DNA of 64,000 nucleotides from Enterobacter sp. RHBSTW-00994 (GTDB lineage Bacteria > Pseudomonadota > Gammaproteobacteria > Enterobacterales > Enterobacteriaceae): positions 1,630,588 to 1,694,587 of the forward strand of contig NZ_CP056199.1 in the NCBI RefSeq assembly GCF_013782625.1. The letters are read 5' to 3'. The notes beneath the pieces are model-generated. The model was not told the DNA's origin and searched no databases. It saw only the letters and a list, made by a program, of their open reading frames with translations. A program made the position numbers and the translations under genes. Shown piece by piece: positions 56,601 to 64,000 of the stretch. Positions within the stretch are counted from its first letter, which is position 1, and every line of letters starts with the position of its first letter.

Positions 56601-57266
56601 ATGACAGAACAACTTCATTTTTCTGAACTCTGGCCCTATTTACCCGCTTTGCTGGCAGGGCTGTGGGTCACGGTACAACTGACCGTGATGGCGACGATTG
56701 GCGGGCTGGCTATCGGTATTTTCGGGGCCGCCATTCGCAGCGGGCGGCCGACCTGGTTCAGCCGGATCTGGGGCGGCTACGTAGAAGTGATTCGTAACAC
56801 GCCGTTTGTGGTACAGCTCTTTTTTATCGTCTTCGGTCTGCCCAACATGGGGCTGAAAATGACGGCGGGGGAAGCCGCGCTGCTGGCGATGATTGTCAAT
56901 CTGGGCGCTTACAGTACCGAGATTGTCCGCGCCGGGATCCAGGTGACGCCGAAAGGACAATGGGAAGCCGGGCGCGTGCTCGGTCTGACCCGTACGCAGA
57001 CGTTCATCCGCGTGGTACTGCCCCCGGCGTTGCAGCGAATTTATCCCGCGCTGGTGAGCCAGTGCATTATCGTCATGCTGGGTTCGTCGGTGGTGTCTCA
57101 GGTCTCTTATGAAGAGCTGACCTTTGCCGCCAACCTGATCCAGTCACGCACGTTCCTGAGCTTTGAGGTGTATCTGGTGACGACCGGGATTTACTTAGCG
57201 CTGTCGATTATTCTGCGCCAGCTGATGATGGCAGCAGGACGCAAATGGCTGGGGGTGCAGGCATGA
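56601..57266 (+). CDS. hpxG: ABC transporter permease HpxG
   Basis: A 221-residue inner-membrane permease of the His/Glu/Gln/Arg/opine family. It has about five hydrophobic helices, the GAYSTEIVRAGIQ segment and the ATPase-contact loop GQWEAGRVLGLTRTQTF. It pairs with HpxH as a heterodimeric channel. Its stop overlaps the hpxH ATG. Confidence 0.88.
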   Translation: MTEQLHFSELWPYLPALLAGLWVTVQLTVMATIGGLAIGIFGAAIRSGRPTWFSRIWGGYVEVIRNTPFVVQLFFIVFGLPNMGLKMTAGEAALLAMIVNLGAYSTEIVRAGIQVTPKGQWEAGRVLGLTRTQTFIRVVLPPALQRIYPALVSQCIIVMLGSSVVSQVSYEELTFAANLIQSRTFLSFEVYLVTTGIYLALSIILRQLMMAAGRKWLGVQA

Positions 57267-57922
57267 TGACCACCTTTACCGACTGGGACATTATCCGCAA
57301 CCTGTTGCTCGCCGGGCGCTGGACGGTGCTGCTTTCGCTCGTCGCCTTTGTCGGCGGGGCCATGGTGACCTTGCCGCTGCTGTTGCTGCGTCTGACGGGG
57401 GGACATACGGTAAAGCGGCTGATCCGGGGTTACATTGAGCTGTTTCAGGGGACGCCGTTGCTGATGCAACTGTTTCTGGCCTTCTTCGGCGTGGCGCTGT
57501 TTGGCATTGACGTTTCACCCTGGACTGCCGCCTCGCTGGCGTTAACGTTCTACACCAGTGCGTTTTTGCTGGATATCTGGTTTGGCAGTATCCGGGCGTT
57601 GCCAAAAGGGCAATGGGAAGCCTCGCGCTGTCTGGGGCTGAGCTTCGGGCAGACCCTGTTCAGGGTGGTTGCCCCGCAGGCGTTACGCATTGCTATTGCG
57701 CCAACGGTGGGTTTTGCCGTGCAGGTGATTAAGGGCACGGCGCTGGCGTCGATTATCGGTTTCATCGAACTGACCAAAGCCGGAACGATGCTGACCAATG
57801 TCACGTATCAGCCATTTAAAGTCTTTGCGCTGGTGGCGCTGGGCTATTTCATTCTGTGTTATCCGCTGTCGCGCTACAGCCGTTATCTGGAGACAAAATT
57901 CAATGCCTCTCATCACCATTAA
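57263..57922 (+). CDS. hpxH: ABC transporter permease HpxH
   Basis: The second permease subunit, 219 residues, is of the same family as HpxG, with the loop GQWEASRCLGLSFGQTLF contacting the ATPase. The ATG at 57263 overlaps the hpxG stop by four bases; an upstream in-frame start lies inside hpxG. Its 3' end overlaps hpxI by 20 bases. Confidence 0.88.
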   Translation: MMTTFTDWDIIRNLLLAGRWTVLLSLVAFVGGAMVTLPLLLLRLTGGHTVKRLIRGYIELFQGTPLLMQLFLAFFGVALFGIDVSPWTAASLALTFYTSAFLLDIWFGSIRALPKGQWEASRCLGLSFGQTLFRVVAPQALRIAIAPTVGFAVQVIKGTALASIIGFIELTKAGTMLTNVTYQPFKVFALVALGYFILCYPLSRYSRYLETKFNASHHH

Positions 57923-58640
57923 TCAGGTGCAGAAGTACTACGGCGACAACCACGTGCTCAAGGGTGTCGATCTGGATATCGATATGGGACAGGTGATTTC
58001 GATTATCGGGCGCAGTGGGTCTGGAAAAAGCACGCTGTTACGCTGTATCAACGGCCTTGAAGGTTATCAGGACGGCAGTATTAAACTCGGCGGCATGACC
58101 ATCACCGATCGGGACTCCCAGGCGCGTGAAATCAGCCGCTCGGTAGGCATGGTGTTCCAGAACTTCAACTTGTTCCCGCACATGACGGCGCTGGAAAACG
58201 TGATGCTTGCACCACGACGGGTGCTGAAAAAAAGTGCCGACGAATGTCGCGAGCTGGCAAAGCAGATGCTGGAAAAAGTGGGGCTGGGAGACCGGCTGGA
58301 TTACTCTCCCTCCAGCCTTTCTGGCGGTCAGCAGCAACGTGTGGCGATTGCCAGGGCGCTGGCGATGTCGCCTAAAGTTTTACTCTGTGACGAGATAACC
58401 TCTGCGCTTGATCCTGAACTGGTGGGCGAAGTGCTCAAAGTGCTGGAACAACTGGCAGCAGAAGGCATGACCTTGATCCTCGTCACCCATGAAATGAATT
58501 TTGCCCGCGAAGTGGGCGACCGCGTGGTGTTTATGCATCAGGGACGCGTCTGGGAGCAGGGCGACAGTAAAACGCTGTTTGCCAACCCGCAGACTACTGA
58601 GCTGAAGCAGTTTATCTCTTCTGTGCGCGGCCTCAATTAA
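57903..58640 (+). CDS. hpxI: ABC transporter ATP-binding protein HpxI
   Basis: The 245-residue ATPase of the HpxFGHI importer has Walker A GRSGSGKST near residue 39, Q-loop MVFQNFNLFPHMT, signature LSGGQQQRVAIARAL, Walker B VLLCDEITSALDPE and switch VTHEM. The start MPLITINQV at 57903 is preceded by GGAGA. A longer frame inside hpxH is rejected. Confidence 0.9.
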   Translation: MPLITINQVQKYYGDNHVLKGVDLDIDMGQVISIIGRSGSGKSTLLRCINGLEGYQDGSIKLGGMTITDRDSQAREISRSVGMVFQNFNLFPHMTALENVMLAPRRVLKKSADECRELAKQMLEKVGLGDRLDYSPSSLSGGQQQRVAIARALAMSPKVLLCDEITSALDPELVGEVLKVLEQLAAEGMTLILVTHEMNFAREVGDRVVFMHQGRVWEQGDSKTLFANPQTTELKQFISSVRGLN

Positions 58641-58655
58641 CCTAAGGACACTAAG

Positions 58656-59897
58656 ATGGATATCGCTCAATTTCCGCAACTCAATCCGCCGCCACGTCTG
58701 TTGATGGGGCCAGGACCGATTAACGCCGACCCGCGCGCACTGCGTGCTATGTCGAGCCAGTTGATTGGTCAGTACGATCCGGCGATGACCCATTACATGA
58801 ACGAAGTGATGGCGCTTTATCGTGGCGTATTTCGTACCGACAACCGCTGGACAATGCTGGTGGATGGCACGTCGCGCGCGGGGATTGAAGCGATCCTGAT
58901 TTCGGCGATCCGTCCTGGTGACAAAGTGCTGGTTCCGGTCTTTGGACGCTTTGGGCATCTGCTGTGCGAAATTGCCCGGCGTTGTCGCGCAGAGGTACAC
59001 ACTATTGAGGTTCCATGGGGCGAGGTGTTCACCCCGGATCAGGTGGAAGATGCCATCAAGCGGGTACGTCCGCGAATGCTGCTGACGGTGCAGGGCGATA
59101 CGTCAACGACCATGTTGCAACCGCTTGCTGAACTGGGGGCGATTTGCCGCCGTTACGATGTGCTGTTTTATACCGATGCCACCGCATCGCTGGGTGGTAA
59201 CGCGCTGGAAACCGATGCCTGGGCGCTGGATGCCGTTTCCGCCGGGATGCAGAAATGCCTCGGAGGCCCATCAGGGACATCGCCCATTACCCTGAGCGCG
59301 CGCATGGAAGAGGCGATCCGCCGCCGCAAATGCGTGGAAGAGGGCATCCGAACGGACGCCCACCATGACGGAGTGGATGAGATGGTCTACTCCAACTACT
59401 TCGATCTCGGCATGGTGATGGACTACTGGGGGCCAGAGCGCCTGAACCACCATACCGAAGCCACCACCGCGCTGTTTGGCGCGCGCGAGTGCGCGCGTCT
59501 GATCCTGCAGGAAGGGCTGGATAACGGCATTGCGCGTCACAAACTGCACGGTGATGCGTTGCTAAAAGGCATTCAGTCGATGGGGCTGGAAACTTTCGGT
59601 GACCTGAAGCACAAGATGAATAATGTGCTGGGCGTGGTGATCCCGCAGGGGGTCAATGGTGACCAGGTGCGCAAGCTGATGCTGGAGGATTTCGGCATCG
59701 AGATCGGTACATCCTTTGGTCCACTGCATGGCAAGGTGTGGCGTATTGGTACGATGGGGTACAACGCGCGTAAAGACTGTGTGATGACCACGCTGAGTGC
59801 GCTTGAATCGGTGCTGAACTACCTGAGATTCACCACGACGCAGGGCGCGGCGATGCAGGCGGCGTGGGATCATTATCGCAGCGAGACGGCGCTATGA
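58656..59897 (+). CDS. hpxJ: Ureidoglycine aminotransferase HpxJ
   Basis: HpxJ is a PLP enzyme that transaminates ureidoglycine with an oxo acid such as glyoxylate, steering allantoate breakdown towards oxalurate. The 413-residue class V fold protein has the PLP lysine at Lys200 (AGMQKCLGGPSG) and the N-terminal LLMGPGPINADPRAL motif shared with alanine-glyoxylate aminotransferases. Overlaps hpxK by four bases. Confidence 0.92.
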   Translation: MDIAQFPQLNPPPRLLMGPGPINADPRALRAMSSQLIGQYDPAMTHYMNEVMALYRGVFRTDNRWTMLVDGTSRAGIEAILISAIRPGDKVLVPVFGRFGHLLCEIARRCRAEVHTIEVPWGEVFTPDQVEDAIKRVRPRMLLTVQGDTSTTMLQPLAELGAICRRYDVLFYTDATASLGGNALETDAWALDAVSAGMQKCLGGPSGTSPITLSARMEEAIRRRKCVEEGIRTDAHHDGVDEMVYSNYFDLGMVMDYWGPERLNHHTEATTALFGARECARLILQEGLDNGIARHKLHGDALLKGIQSMGLETFGDLKHKMNNVLGVVIPQGVNGDQVRKLMLEDFGIEIGTSFGPLHGKVWRIGTMGYNARKDCVMTTLSALESVLNYLRFTTTQGAAMQAAWDHYRSETAL

Positions 59898-61141
59898 GTC
59901 CATTAACCCGCCAGCAGGCGGCTGAACGTGTCATGGACAGGGCAGATGAACTGGCGGCCATCAGTGAAACCCCGGATGCCCTGACCAGGGTCTCGCTTTC
60001 GCCTGAGCATTTGCAGGCTAACCAGCGTGTCGGCCAGTGGATGCAACACGCAGGGATGACCGTCTGGCAGGACAGTGTGGGAAACCTGTGTGGGCGCTAT
60101 GAAGGTGAACAGGAGGGGGCGCCTGCGGTGTTGTTAGGCTCGCACCTGGACACTGTACGCAATGCCGGGCGCTACGACGGTATGCTTGGCGTGCTTACCG
60201 CCATTGAGGTGGTGGACAACCTGCATCGGCGGGGCGCACGTCTGGCGCAAGCGATTGAGATTGTAGGTTTTTGCGATGAAGAAGGGACGCGCTTTGGCAT
60301 CACGCTGCTGGGCAGTCGTGGCCTGACGGGAACCTGGCCGGAGAGCTGGCTGGCAACCACTGATGCTGAAGGGATCAGCGTGGCGCAGGCAATGGTGCAG
60401 GTGGGGCTTGATCCTGCGCGGATCTCACATGCTGCGCGCAACGTGGCGGACATCAGTAGCTATCTGGAATTGCATATCGAGCAAGGGCCGTGTCTGGAGC
60501 AGAAAGGGCTGGCGCTGGGCGTTGTTGAGGCGATCAACGGGGCGCGGCGTTTGCGCTGCCAGTTTACCGGCGAGGCAGGGCACGCGGGCACTGTACCCAT
60601 GAATCACCGTAAGGATGCACTTGCCGCCGCCGCAGAGTGGATGGTCGCAGTGGAGAGCACCACACAACGGCATGGTAACAATCTGGTTGCTACGGTGGGG
60701 GAGATCCGGTGTGTTCCGGGAGCGGTGAATGTGATCCCGGGTGAAGTGACGCTCTCACTCGATATTCGTGGCCCACAGGATGGCCCTCTGGATGCGCTGC
60801 TGGGCGAACTGCTGACACTGGCGGAGGCGGTTGCCGGACGTCGTGAAGTGTACTTTAGCGCCGAGGAGTTCTACCGCATTGCCGCCACACCATGCGATTT
60901 CCGTCTGCAAACCCTGATTGGGGAAGCGGTAGCCGCGGTGCAGGGGGAGTCGTTATCTCTGCCCAGCGGAGCGGGACATGATGCCATTGCCATGGCTGAG
61001 CGCTGGCCGGTCGGGATGTTGTTTATGCGCTGCAAAGGCGGTATTAGCCACCATCCGGCGGAATCGGTACAGGCTGAAGACGTGGCGCTGGCGATCGAGG
61101 CGTTTGGCCGGGCAGTCACCTCGCTGGCGGCATCCCGGTGA
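59894..61141 (+). CDS. hpxK: Allantoate amidohydrolase HpxK
   Basis: HpxK hydrolyses allantoate to ureidoglycine, CO2 and ammonia. The 415-residue M20-type binuclear metallohydrolase has metal-site residues His84 and Asp95 (GSHLDTVRNAGRYDG) and Glu129/Glu130 (FCDEEGTRFG), and a lid/dimer domain in the middle. I start at 59894, overlapping the hpxJ stop (ATGA). Last gene of the operon. Confidence 0.93.
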   Translation: MSPLTRQQAAERVMDRADELAAISETPDALTRVSLSPEHLQANQRVGQWMQHAGMTVWQDSVGNLCGRYEGEQEGAPAVLLGSHLDTVRNAGRYDGMLGVLTAIEVVDNLHRRGARLAQAIEIVGFCDEEGTRFGITLLGSRGLTGTWPESWLATTDAEGISVAQAMVQVGLDPARISHAARNVADISSYLELHIEQGPCLEQKGLALGVVEAINGARRLRCQFTGEAGHAGTVPMNHRKDALAAAAEWMVAVESTTQRHGNNLVATVGEIRCVPGAVNVIPGEVTLSLDIRGPQDGPLDALLGELLTLAEAVAGRREVYFSAEEFYRIAATPCDFRLQTLIGEAVAAVQGESLSLPSGAGHDAIAMAERWPVGMLFMRCKGGISHHPAESVQAEDVALAIEAFGRAVTSLAASR

Positions 61142-61148
61142 TTTTGTG

Positions 61149-61186
61149 CCCTGCCTTATCCTGCTGAAACCAGGATAAGGCAGGGG
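61149..61186. terminator. Strong hairpin at the right end of the hpx island
   Basis: CCCTGCCTTATCCTG pairs perfectly (15 bp) with CAGGATAAGGCAGGG around a 7-base loop, between converging genes. No clear T-run follows, yet position and stability suggest a bidirectional end of transcription. Confidence 0.7.
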
Positions 61187-61190
61187 CGCG

Positions 61191-62090
61191 TTATTGACGT
61201 CTTATGATCACCAGTAGCCCACATACAACCAGCCCCGTCCCCAGAAGTTGTTCAACTGAGATCGGTTCATCCAGCAGCCACCAGCTAAAGACGAGCGTCA
61301 GAATCGGCCCAATCAGGCCGATCAACACGGCCCTTGCCGCGCCAATACGGGAGACCGCCGACGAGAGCCAGAAGATAGGCATCACGGTAGAAAACAGAGC
61401 CATCCCGGCGCTGTAGGCATAAACCGGCCAGGGCAGGATCAGTGAGGTCAGTGGACGAACGGCAAGAAAATGGGTTTGGGTCGCCAGAACAGAAATCAGC
61501 AGTGCCAGTACCGAGAATTTGATCGCTCCCATCCGACCAATGGCGATTTCCGATCCAGCGCTGTAGATGGCGTATAAAAACGCGCAGCCCAATACCAGTG
61601 AGCCGCCGATCACGACGGAGCGTATGTCTTCTGAGACATTCAGGTCATGGACAAAGGCAACCAAAATCCCGCCATAGGCGAGAAGCATCGCCAGCAGAAG
61701 TTTCCGCTCAAAGGTTTTCCCTAAGAAGAAGACCCCGATCAGAATCGTCAGCATCGGGTAGGTGAACAAAATCAGCCGTTCCAGTCCGGCAGAGATGTAC
61801 TGCAGCCCCATAAAGTCGAGCATGCTCGAGCCGTAGTACCCCACAACACCCAGCAAGAACAGCAGGGCATAATCTTTACCCCGAAGCGCCGGGCCTTTGC
61901 GCAGAACCGGAATCGCGGTAAGCAGGATAAGTGGTAAGGCCATCGACATGCGCAACATCAGCAGGGTGACGGGATCGACGGGAGCCACCTGATAGGCCAG
62001 CTTGACGAAAATGGCTTTAAACGAAAAGCCAAAGGCGGCCAGCACGGCAAGGCCGAACCCGAGCATGTGCGGAGTCAGTTTGCGCTTCAA
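61191..62090 (-). CDS. EamA/DMT-family transporter
   Basis: A drug/metabolite exporter-type membrane protein of about 299 residues with ten hydrophobic helices in two EamA repeats (FGFSFKAIFVKLAYQ at the start; LLDEPISVEQLLGTGLVV near the end). I propose a TTG start at 62090 giving MKRKLTPHMLG, overlapping the stop of the upstream hydrolase gene (TTGA). A GTG at 62126 or an ATG at 62066 are alternatives. Substrate unknown. Likely co-transcribed with the hydrolase. Confidence 0.82.
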   Translation of the reverse strand: MKRKLTPHMLGFGLAVLAAFGFSFKAIFVKLAYQVAPVDPVTLLMLRMSMALPLILLTAIPVLRKGPALRGKDYALLFLLGVVGYYGSSMLDFMGLQYISAGLERLILFTYPMLTILIGVFFLGKTFERKLLLAMLLAYGGILVAFVHDLNVSEDIRSVVIGGSLVLGCAFLYAIYSAGSEIAIGRMGAIKFSVLALLISVLATQTHFLAVRPLTSLILPWPVYAYSAGMALFSTVMPIFWLSSAVSRIGAARAVLIGLIGPILTLVFSWWLLDEPISVEQLLGTGLVVCGLLVIIRRQ

Positions 62091-62914
62091 CGGACGGTTT
62101 CCTGCAACGCGTGGATCTTCTGCCACATCAGCACCGGGTTTGAGTACATCGGGAAATGCCCACAGTCCGGGATCTCAGCCAACTGTACGCCGCGTTTCTG
62201 AATGTAGTCCAGGTAGGAGAGCGTAGCGTTTTGCTCACCATACATGAACATTTTCGGACAGGGGAGATTAAGGAACTTTGCCATCAGTTCGCCGTGATCG
62301 GAGTGTTCCACCATCGAGGTAAAAATAGGGCGAACGGCTTCAGCCTGGACGTTATGCCTCAGGCGAGCGGCATACAACGCACTGGCCCAGTGGGGGGCAT
62401 GCCGGGTTCGTTCGATAAAGTCGTGGAAAAATTGCACATCATCGCCTTCGGGGTAATCCAGCACCTGACGGCTCAGGAAGCAATCTTCCGGGGTGATATT
62501 GCCTTCGATATCAACAAAGCTCAGTACCCGGTCGGGGTGGGCATGAGCCAGCATCAGGGCGGTAAGTCCTCCCATCGAGTGGCCCACCAGATGAAAACGT
62601 GTAAAACCCGCCTGTTCAATCAGGTTGAGTGCTGTCTCCGCCAGAAAAGGAATCGTGATTTTTTTTAGATCGGGGCAATGGGTTTCGCCACAGCCGGGGG
62701 CGTCATATGCGAGGAAAGGGCAATCGCTAAATGCCGCATAACGCACGATATCGGCATAATCCTCTTTGGTCGAGCCAAAGCCATGCAGAAAAACAATGGG
62801 GTCTCGTGTCCCTGTTCGGTGCAGGGCCGCAACCTGCATCGGTGTACCTTTCACCGTGGCTGTATACGTCTGGCTGTGGAATTCGTGGTTCAACTCTTCT
62901 TCCTTTTTACGCAT
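62087..62914 (-). CDS. Alpha/beta hydrolase
   Basis: A 275-residue alpha/beta hydrolase with oxyanion motif FLHGFGS, nucleophile Ser113 in GHSMGG and catalytic His in DCGHFPM near residue 255; a cap region lies between. The ATG at 62914 has no good ribosome site. A TTG at 62893, preceded by AAGGA, may be the true start and would remove seven residues. Substrate unknown. Divergent from the LysR gene, which may control it. Confidence 0.85.
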   Translation of the reverse strand: MRKKEEELNHEFHSQTYTATVKGTPMQVAALHRTGTRDPIVFLHGFGSTKEDYADIVRYAAFSDCPFLAYDAPGCGETHCPDLKKITIPFLAETALNLIEQAGFTRFHLVGHSMGGLTALMLAHAHPDRVLSFVDIEGNITPEDCFLSRQVLDYPEGDDVQFFHDFIERTRHAPHWASALYAARLRHNVQAEAVRPIFTSMVEHSDHGELMAKFLNLPCPKMFMYGEQNATLSYLDYIQKRGVQLAEIPDCGHFPMYSNPVLMWQKIHALQETVR

Positions 62915-63026
62915 GTTGTGTCAGGAAGGTGATGATCCTGATATCCATTCGATATGTATATTCGTAATAAACTAACCCTGTGATACGTTTTATATATGAA
63001 ATAAGTGAACTACTCTCTGAGGGACA

Positions 63027-63917
63027 ATGATCAATTTCCGTATTATTCGCCATATGTGGCTGTTCCTGGCCGTCGCTGAGGAGAAACACTTTGGCCGCGC
63101 GGCCAAAAAGCTCGGGATGACGCAACCGCCGCTAACGCAGCAGATCCAGGTGCTGGAGCAGTCCCTGAAAGTGCAGCTTTTTGATCGCTCAAAGCGCAAG
63201 GTTCAGCTCACCCCCGTTGGGCTGGCAATTCTTCCGGCGGTGAAAAAATTCGCCGAGCAGGTCGAAAGGCTGGAACTGGCTATTACGGAAGCGGTTGCCG
63301 GGCACACGGGCATCCTCACCATTGGTGCAATCAGCACTGCGATGCTGGATGTGTTACCGGCGTTACTGGATAAAATGAAAACACAGTATCCTGATATTGT
63401 TATTTCGATCAAAGAGATAGACAGTGCGGAGGCGATCCCGGCCCTGCAAAACGGTGAGCTTGATCTGGCCTTTGCCCGCCTCACCGGAGATGCCGGAGAC
63501 GGCGTTGAGTTATTACCCCTCTCCAGTGCGGAACTGGTAGTGGCGCTGCCGCGCCATCACCCTCTGGCCTGCCAGAGCCAAATCAACATTCGTGAATTAC
63601 TGCATGAAGAGTGGGTGATGTTCTCCCGGCATCTCAGCCCGGTCTACTTTGACAGTATCACCACCGCCTGTCGCCAGGAGGGGTTTTCGCCCCGCATCAT
63701 CCATGAGGCGCGTTCTGTTGCGTCACAAATCGCCTTTGTCGGCTGTGGTCAGGGGATTGCACTGGTCCCGGCTTCGCTTGAACGGTTATCCCCGGCGAGT
63801 GTGGTGACACTGCCTCTGGCTAAGCGTATCGAGGTGATCACCACGGCGGTGGCATGGTCGTCCGCCAGGGCGAATCCCCTGGCGAACAAGTTTCTGGAAA
63901 TTATCAGGCAGGAATAA
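63027..63917 (+). CDS. LysR-family transcriptional regulator
   Basis: The 296-residue protein has a LysR winged helix-turn-helix at 1-60 (KHFGRAAKKLGMTQPPLTQQIQVLE) and a periplasmic-binding-like effector domain similar to the BenM/CatM group. The 112-base gap to the divergent hydrolase gene should hold its operator; I see no clear T-N11-A palindrome I would defend. It is not beside hpxD, so I do not call it hpxR. Confidence 0.9.
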   Translation: MINFRIIRHMWLFLAVAEEKHFGRAAKKLGMTQPPLTQQIQVLEQSLKVQLFDRSKRKVQLTPVGLAILPAVKKFAEQVERLELAITEAVAGHTGILTIGAISTAMLDVLPALLDKMKTQYPDIVISIKEIDSAEAIPALQNGELDLAFARLTGDAGDGVELLPLSSAELVVALPRHHPLACQSQINIRELLHEEWVMFSRHLSPVYFDSITTACRQEGFSPRIIHEARSVASQIAFVGCGQGIALVPASLERLSPASVVTLPLAKRIEVITTAVAWSSARANPLANKFLEIIRQE

Positions 63918-63921
63918 TGTC

Positions 63922-64000
63922 TAGGCGACGGAGCGCACGACGTTGTCGATATCCGCGCTCACACGCACATCCTGCTCGTCAAACACCATGCAGTGGCGGT
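63922..64000 (-). CDS. C-terminal end of an unidentified protein (partial)
   Basis: The reverse strand stays open from the window edge to a TAG at 63922-63924 and encodes RHCMVFDEQDVRVSADIDN followed by VVRSVA at the end. The stop lies just after the LysR gene, in convergent orientation. Too short to identify. Confidence 0.45.

Noticed and set aside
63027-63917. LysR gene as the missing hpxR
   Set aside because: It lies 20 kb from hpxD, divergent from an unrelated hydrolase, and I have no residue-level evidence linking it to HpxR.

Overview
The window is chromosomal DNA of an enterobacterium close to Enterobacter, Lelliottia or Leclercia. The left 37 kb follows the E. coli K-12 gene order asnS-pncB-pepN-ssu-pyrD-zapC-ycbX-rlmL-uup-pqiABC-rmf-fabA-lonH-matP-ompA-sulA-tfoX-yccS-yccF-helD-mgsA-yccT-yccU-hspQ-rlmI-yccX-tusE-yccA-tRNA-Ser almost gene for gene, and the proteins are close to their E. 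coli counterparts. I cannot name the species from sequence alone.

Layout. 1-35.3 kb: conserved housekeeping backbone covering NAD salvage, peptide turnover, alkanesulfonate use (ssuEADCB), pyrimidine synthesis, rRNA modification, PqiABC lipid transport, unsaturated fatty acid synthesis, Ter macrodomain organisation, OmpA, SOS division inhibition and small stress genes. Several regulatory sites can be read directly: NadR, PurR, FabR/FadR, LexA, sigma-32 and CpxR. 35.5-37.2 kb: an extra OppA-type binding protein. 37.26-37.65 kb: tRNA-Ser(UGA) present as two complete tandem transcription units. 37.7-41.0 kb: a three-gene islet of unassigned function (a GH46-like/DUF2272 double-domain enzyme, a multi-pass membrane protein and a soluble protein with an unusual conserved-looking tail). 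In E. coli the hya hydrogenase operon sits at this position.

41.1-61.1 kb: a 21-gene purine catabolism island of the Klebsiella hpx type. HpxDE (Rieske oxygenase and reductase) oxidise hypoxanthine and xanthine to urate. HpxO hydroxylates urate, then HpxT and HpxQ give S-allantoin. GuaD feeds guanine in as xanthine. HpxA/HpxB (racemase, allantoinase) give allantoate, HpxK/HpxJ take allantoate towards oxalurate, and HpxXYZ plus HpxW release the last nitrogens through oxamate. HpxC and the ABC system HpxFGHI are the transporters; HpxS (GntR) and HpxU (RpiR) are the local regulators. Compared with published Klebsiella clusters, hpxR and hpxP are absent here and hpxDE lie directly behind hpxO.

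The intergenic regions of the island carry good sigma-54 promoters (GG-N10-GC) before hpxO, hpxQ, guaD, hpxW and hpxF, and a weaker one before hpxC. There are NtrC-like enhancers, a NAC-like site between two HpxS-like half sites, and three copies of an inverted repeat (TGAAAC-N4-GTTTCA type) that I propose as the HpxU operator. The island therefore reads as one nitrogen-starvation regulon. 61.2-63.9 kb: an EamA transporter and an alpha/beta hydrolase divergent from a LysR regulator. The last 80 bases hold the 3' end of an unidentified minus-strand gene.

The best candidates for something undescribed are the three-gene islet next to the duplicated tRNA-Ser and the apparent sigma-54 rewiring of hpxODE.
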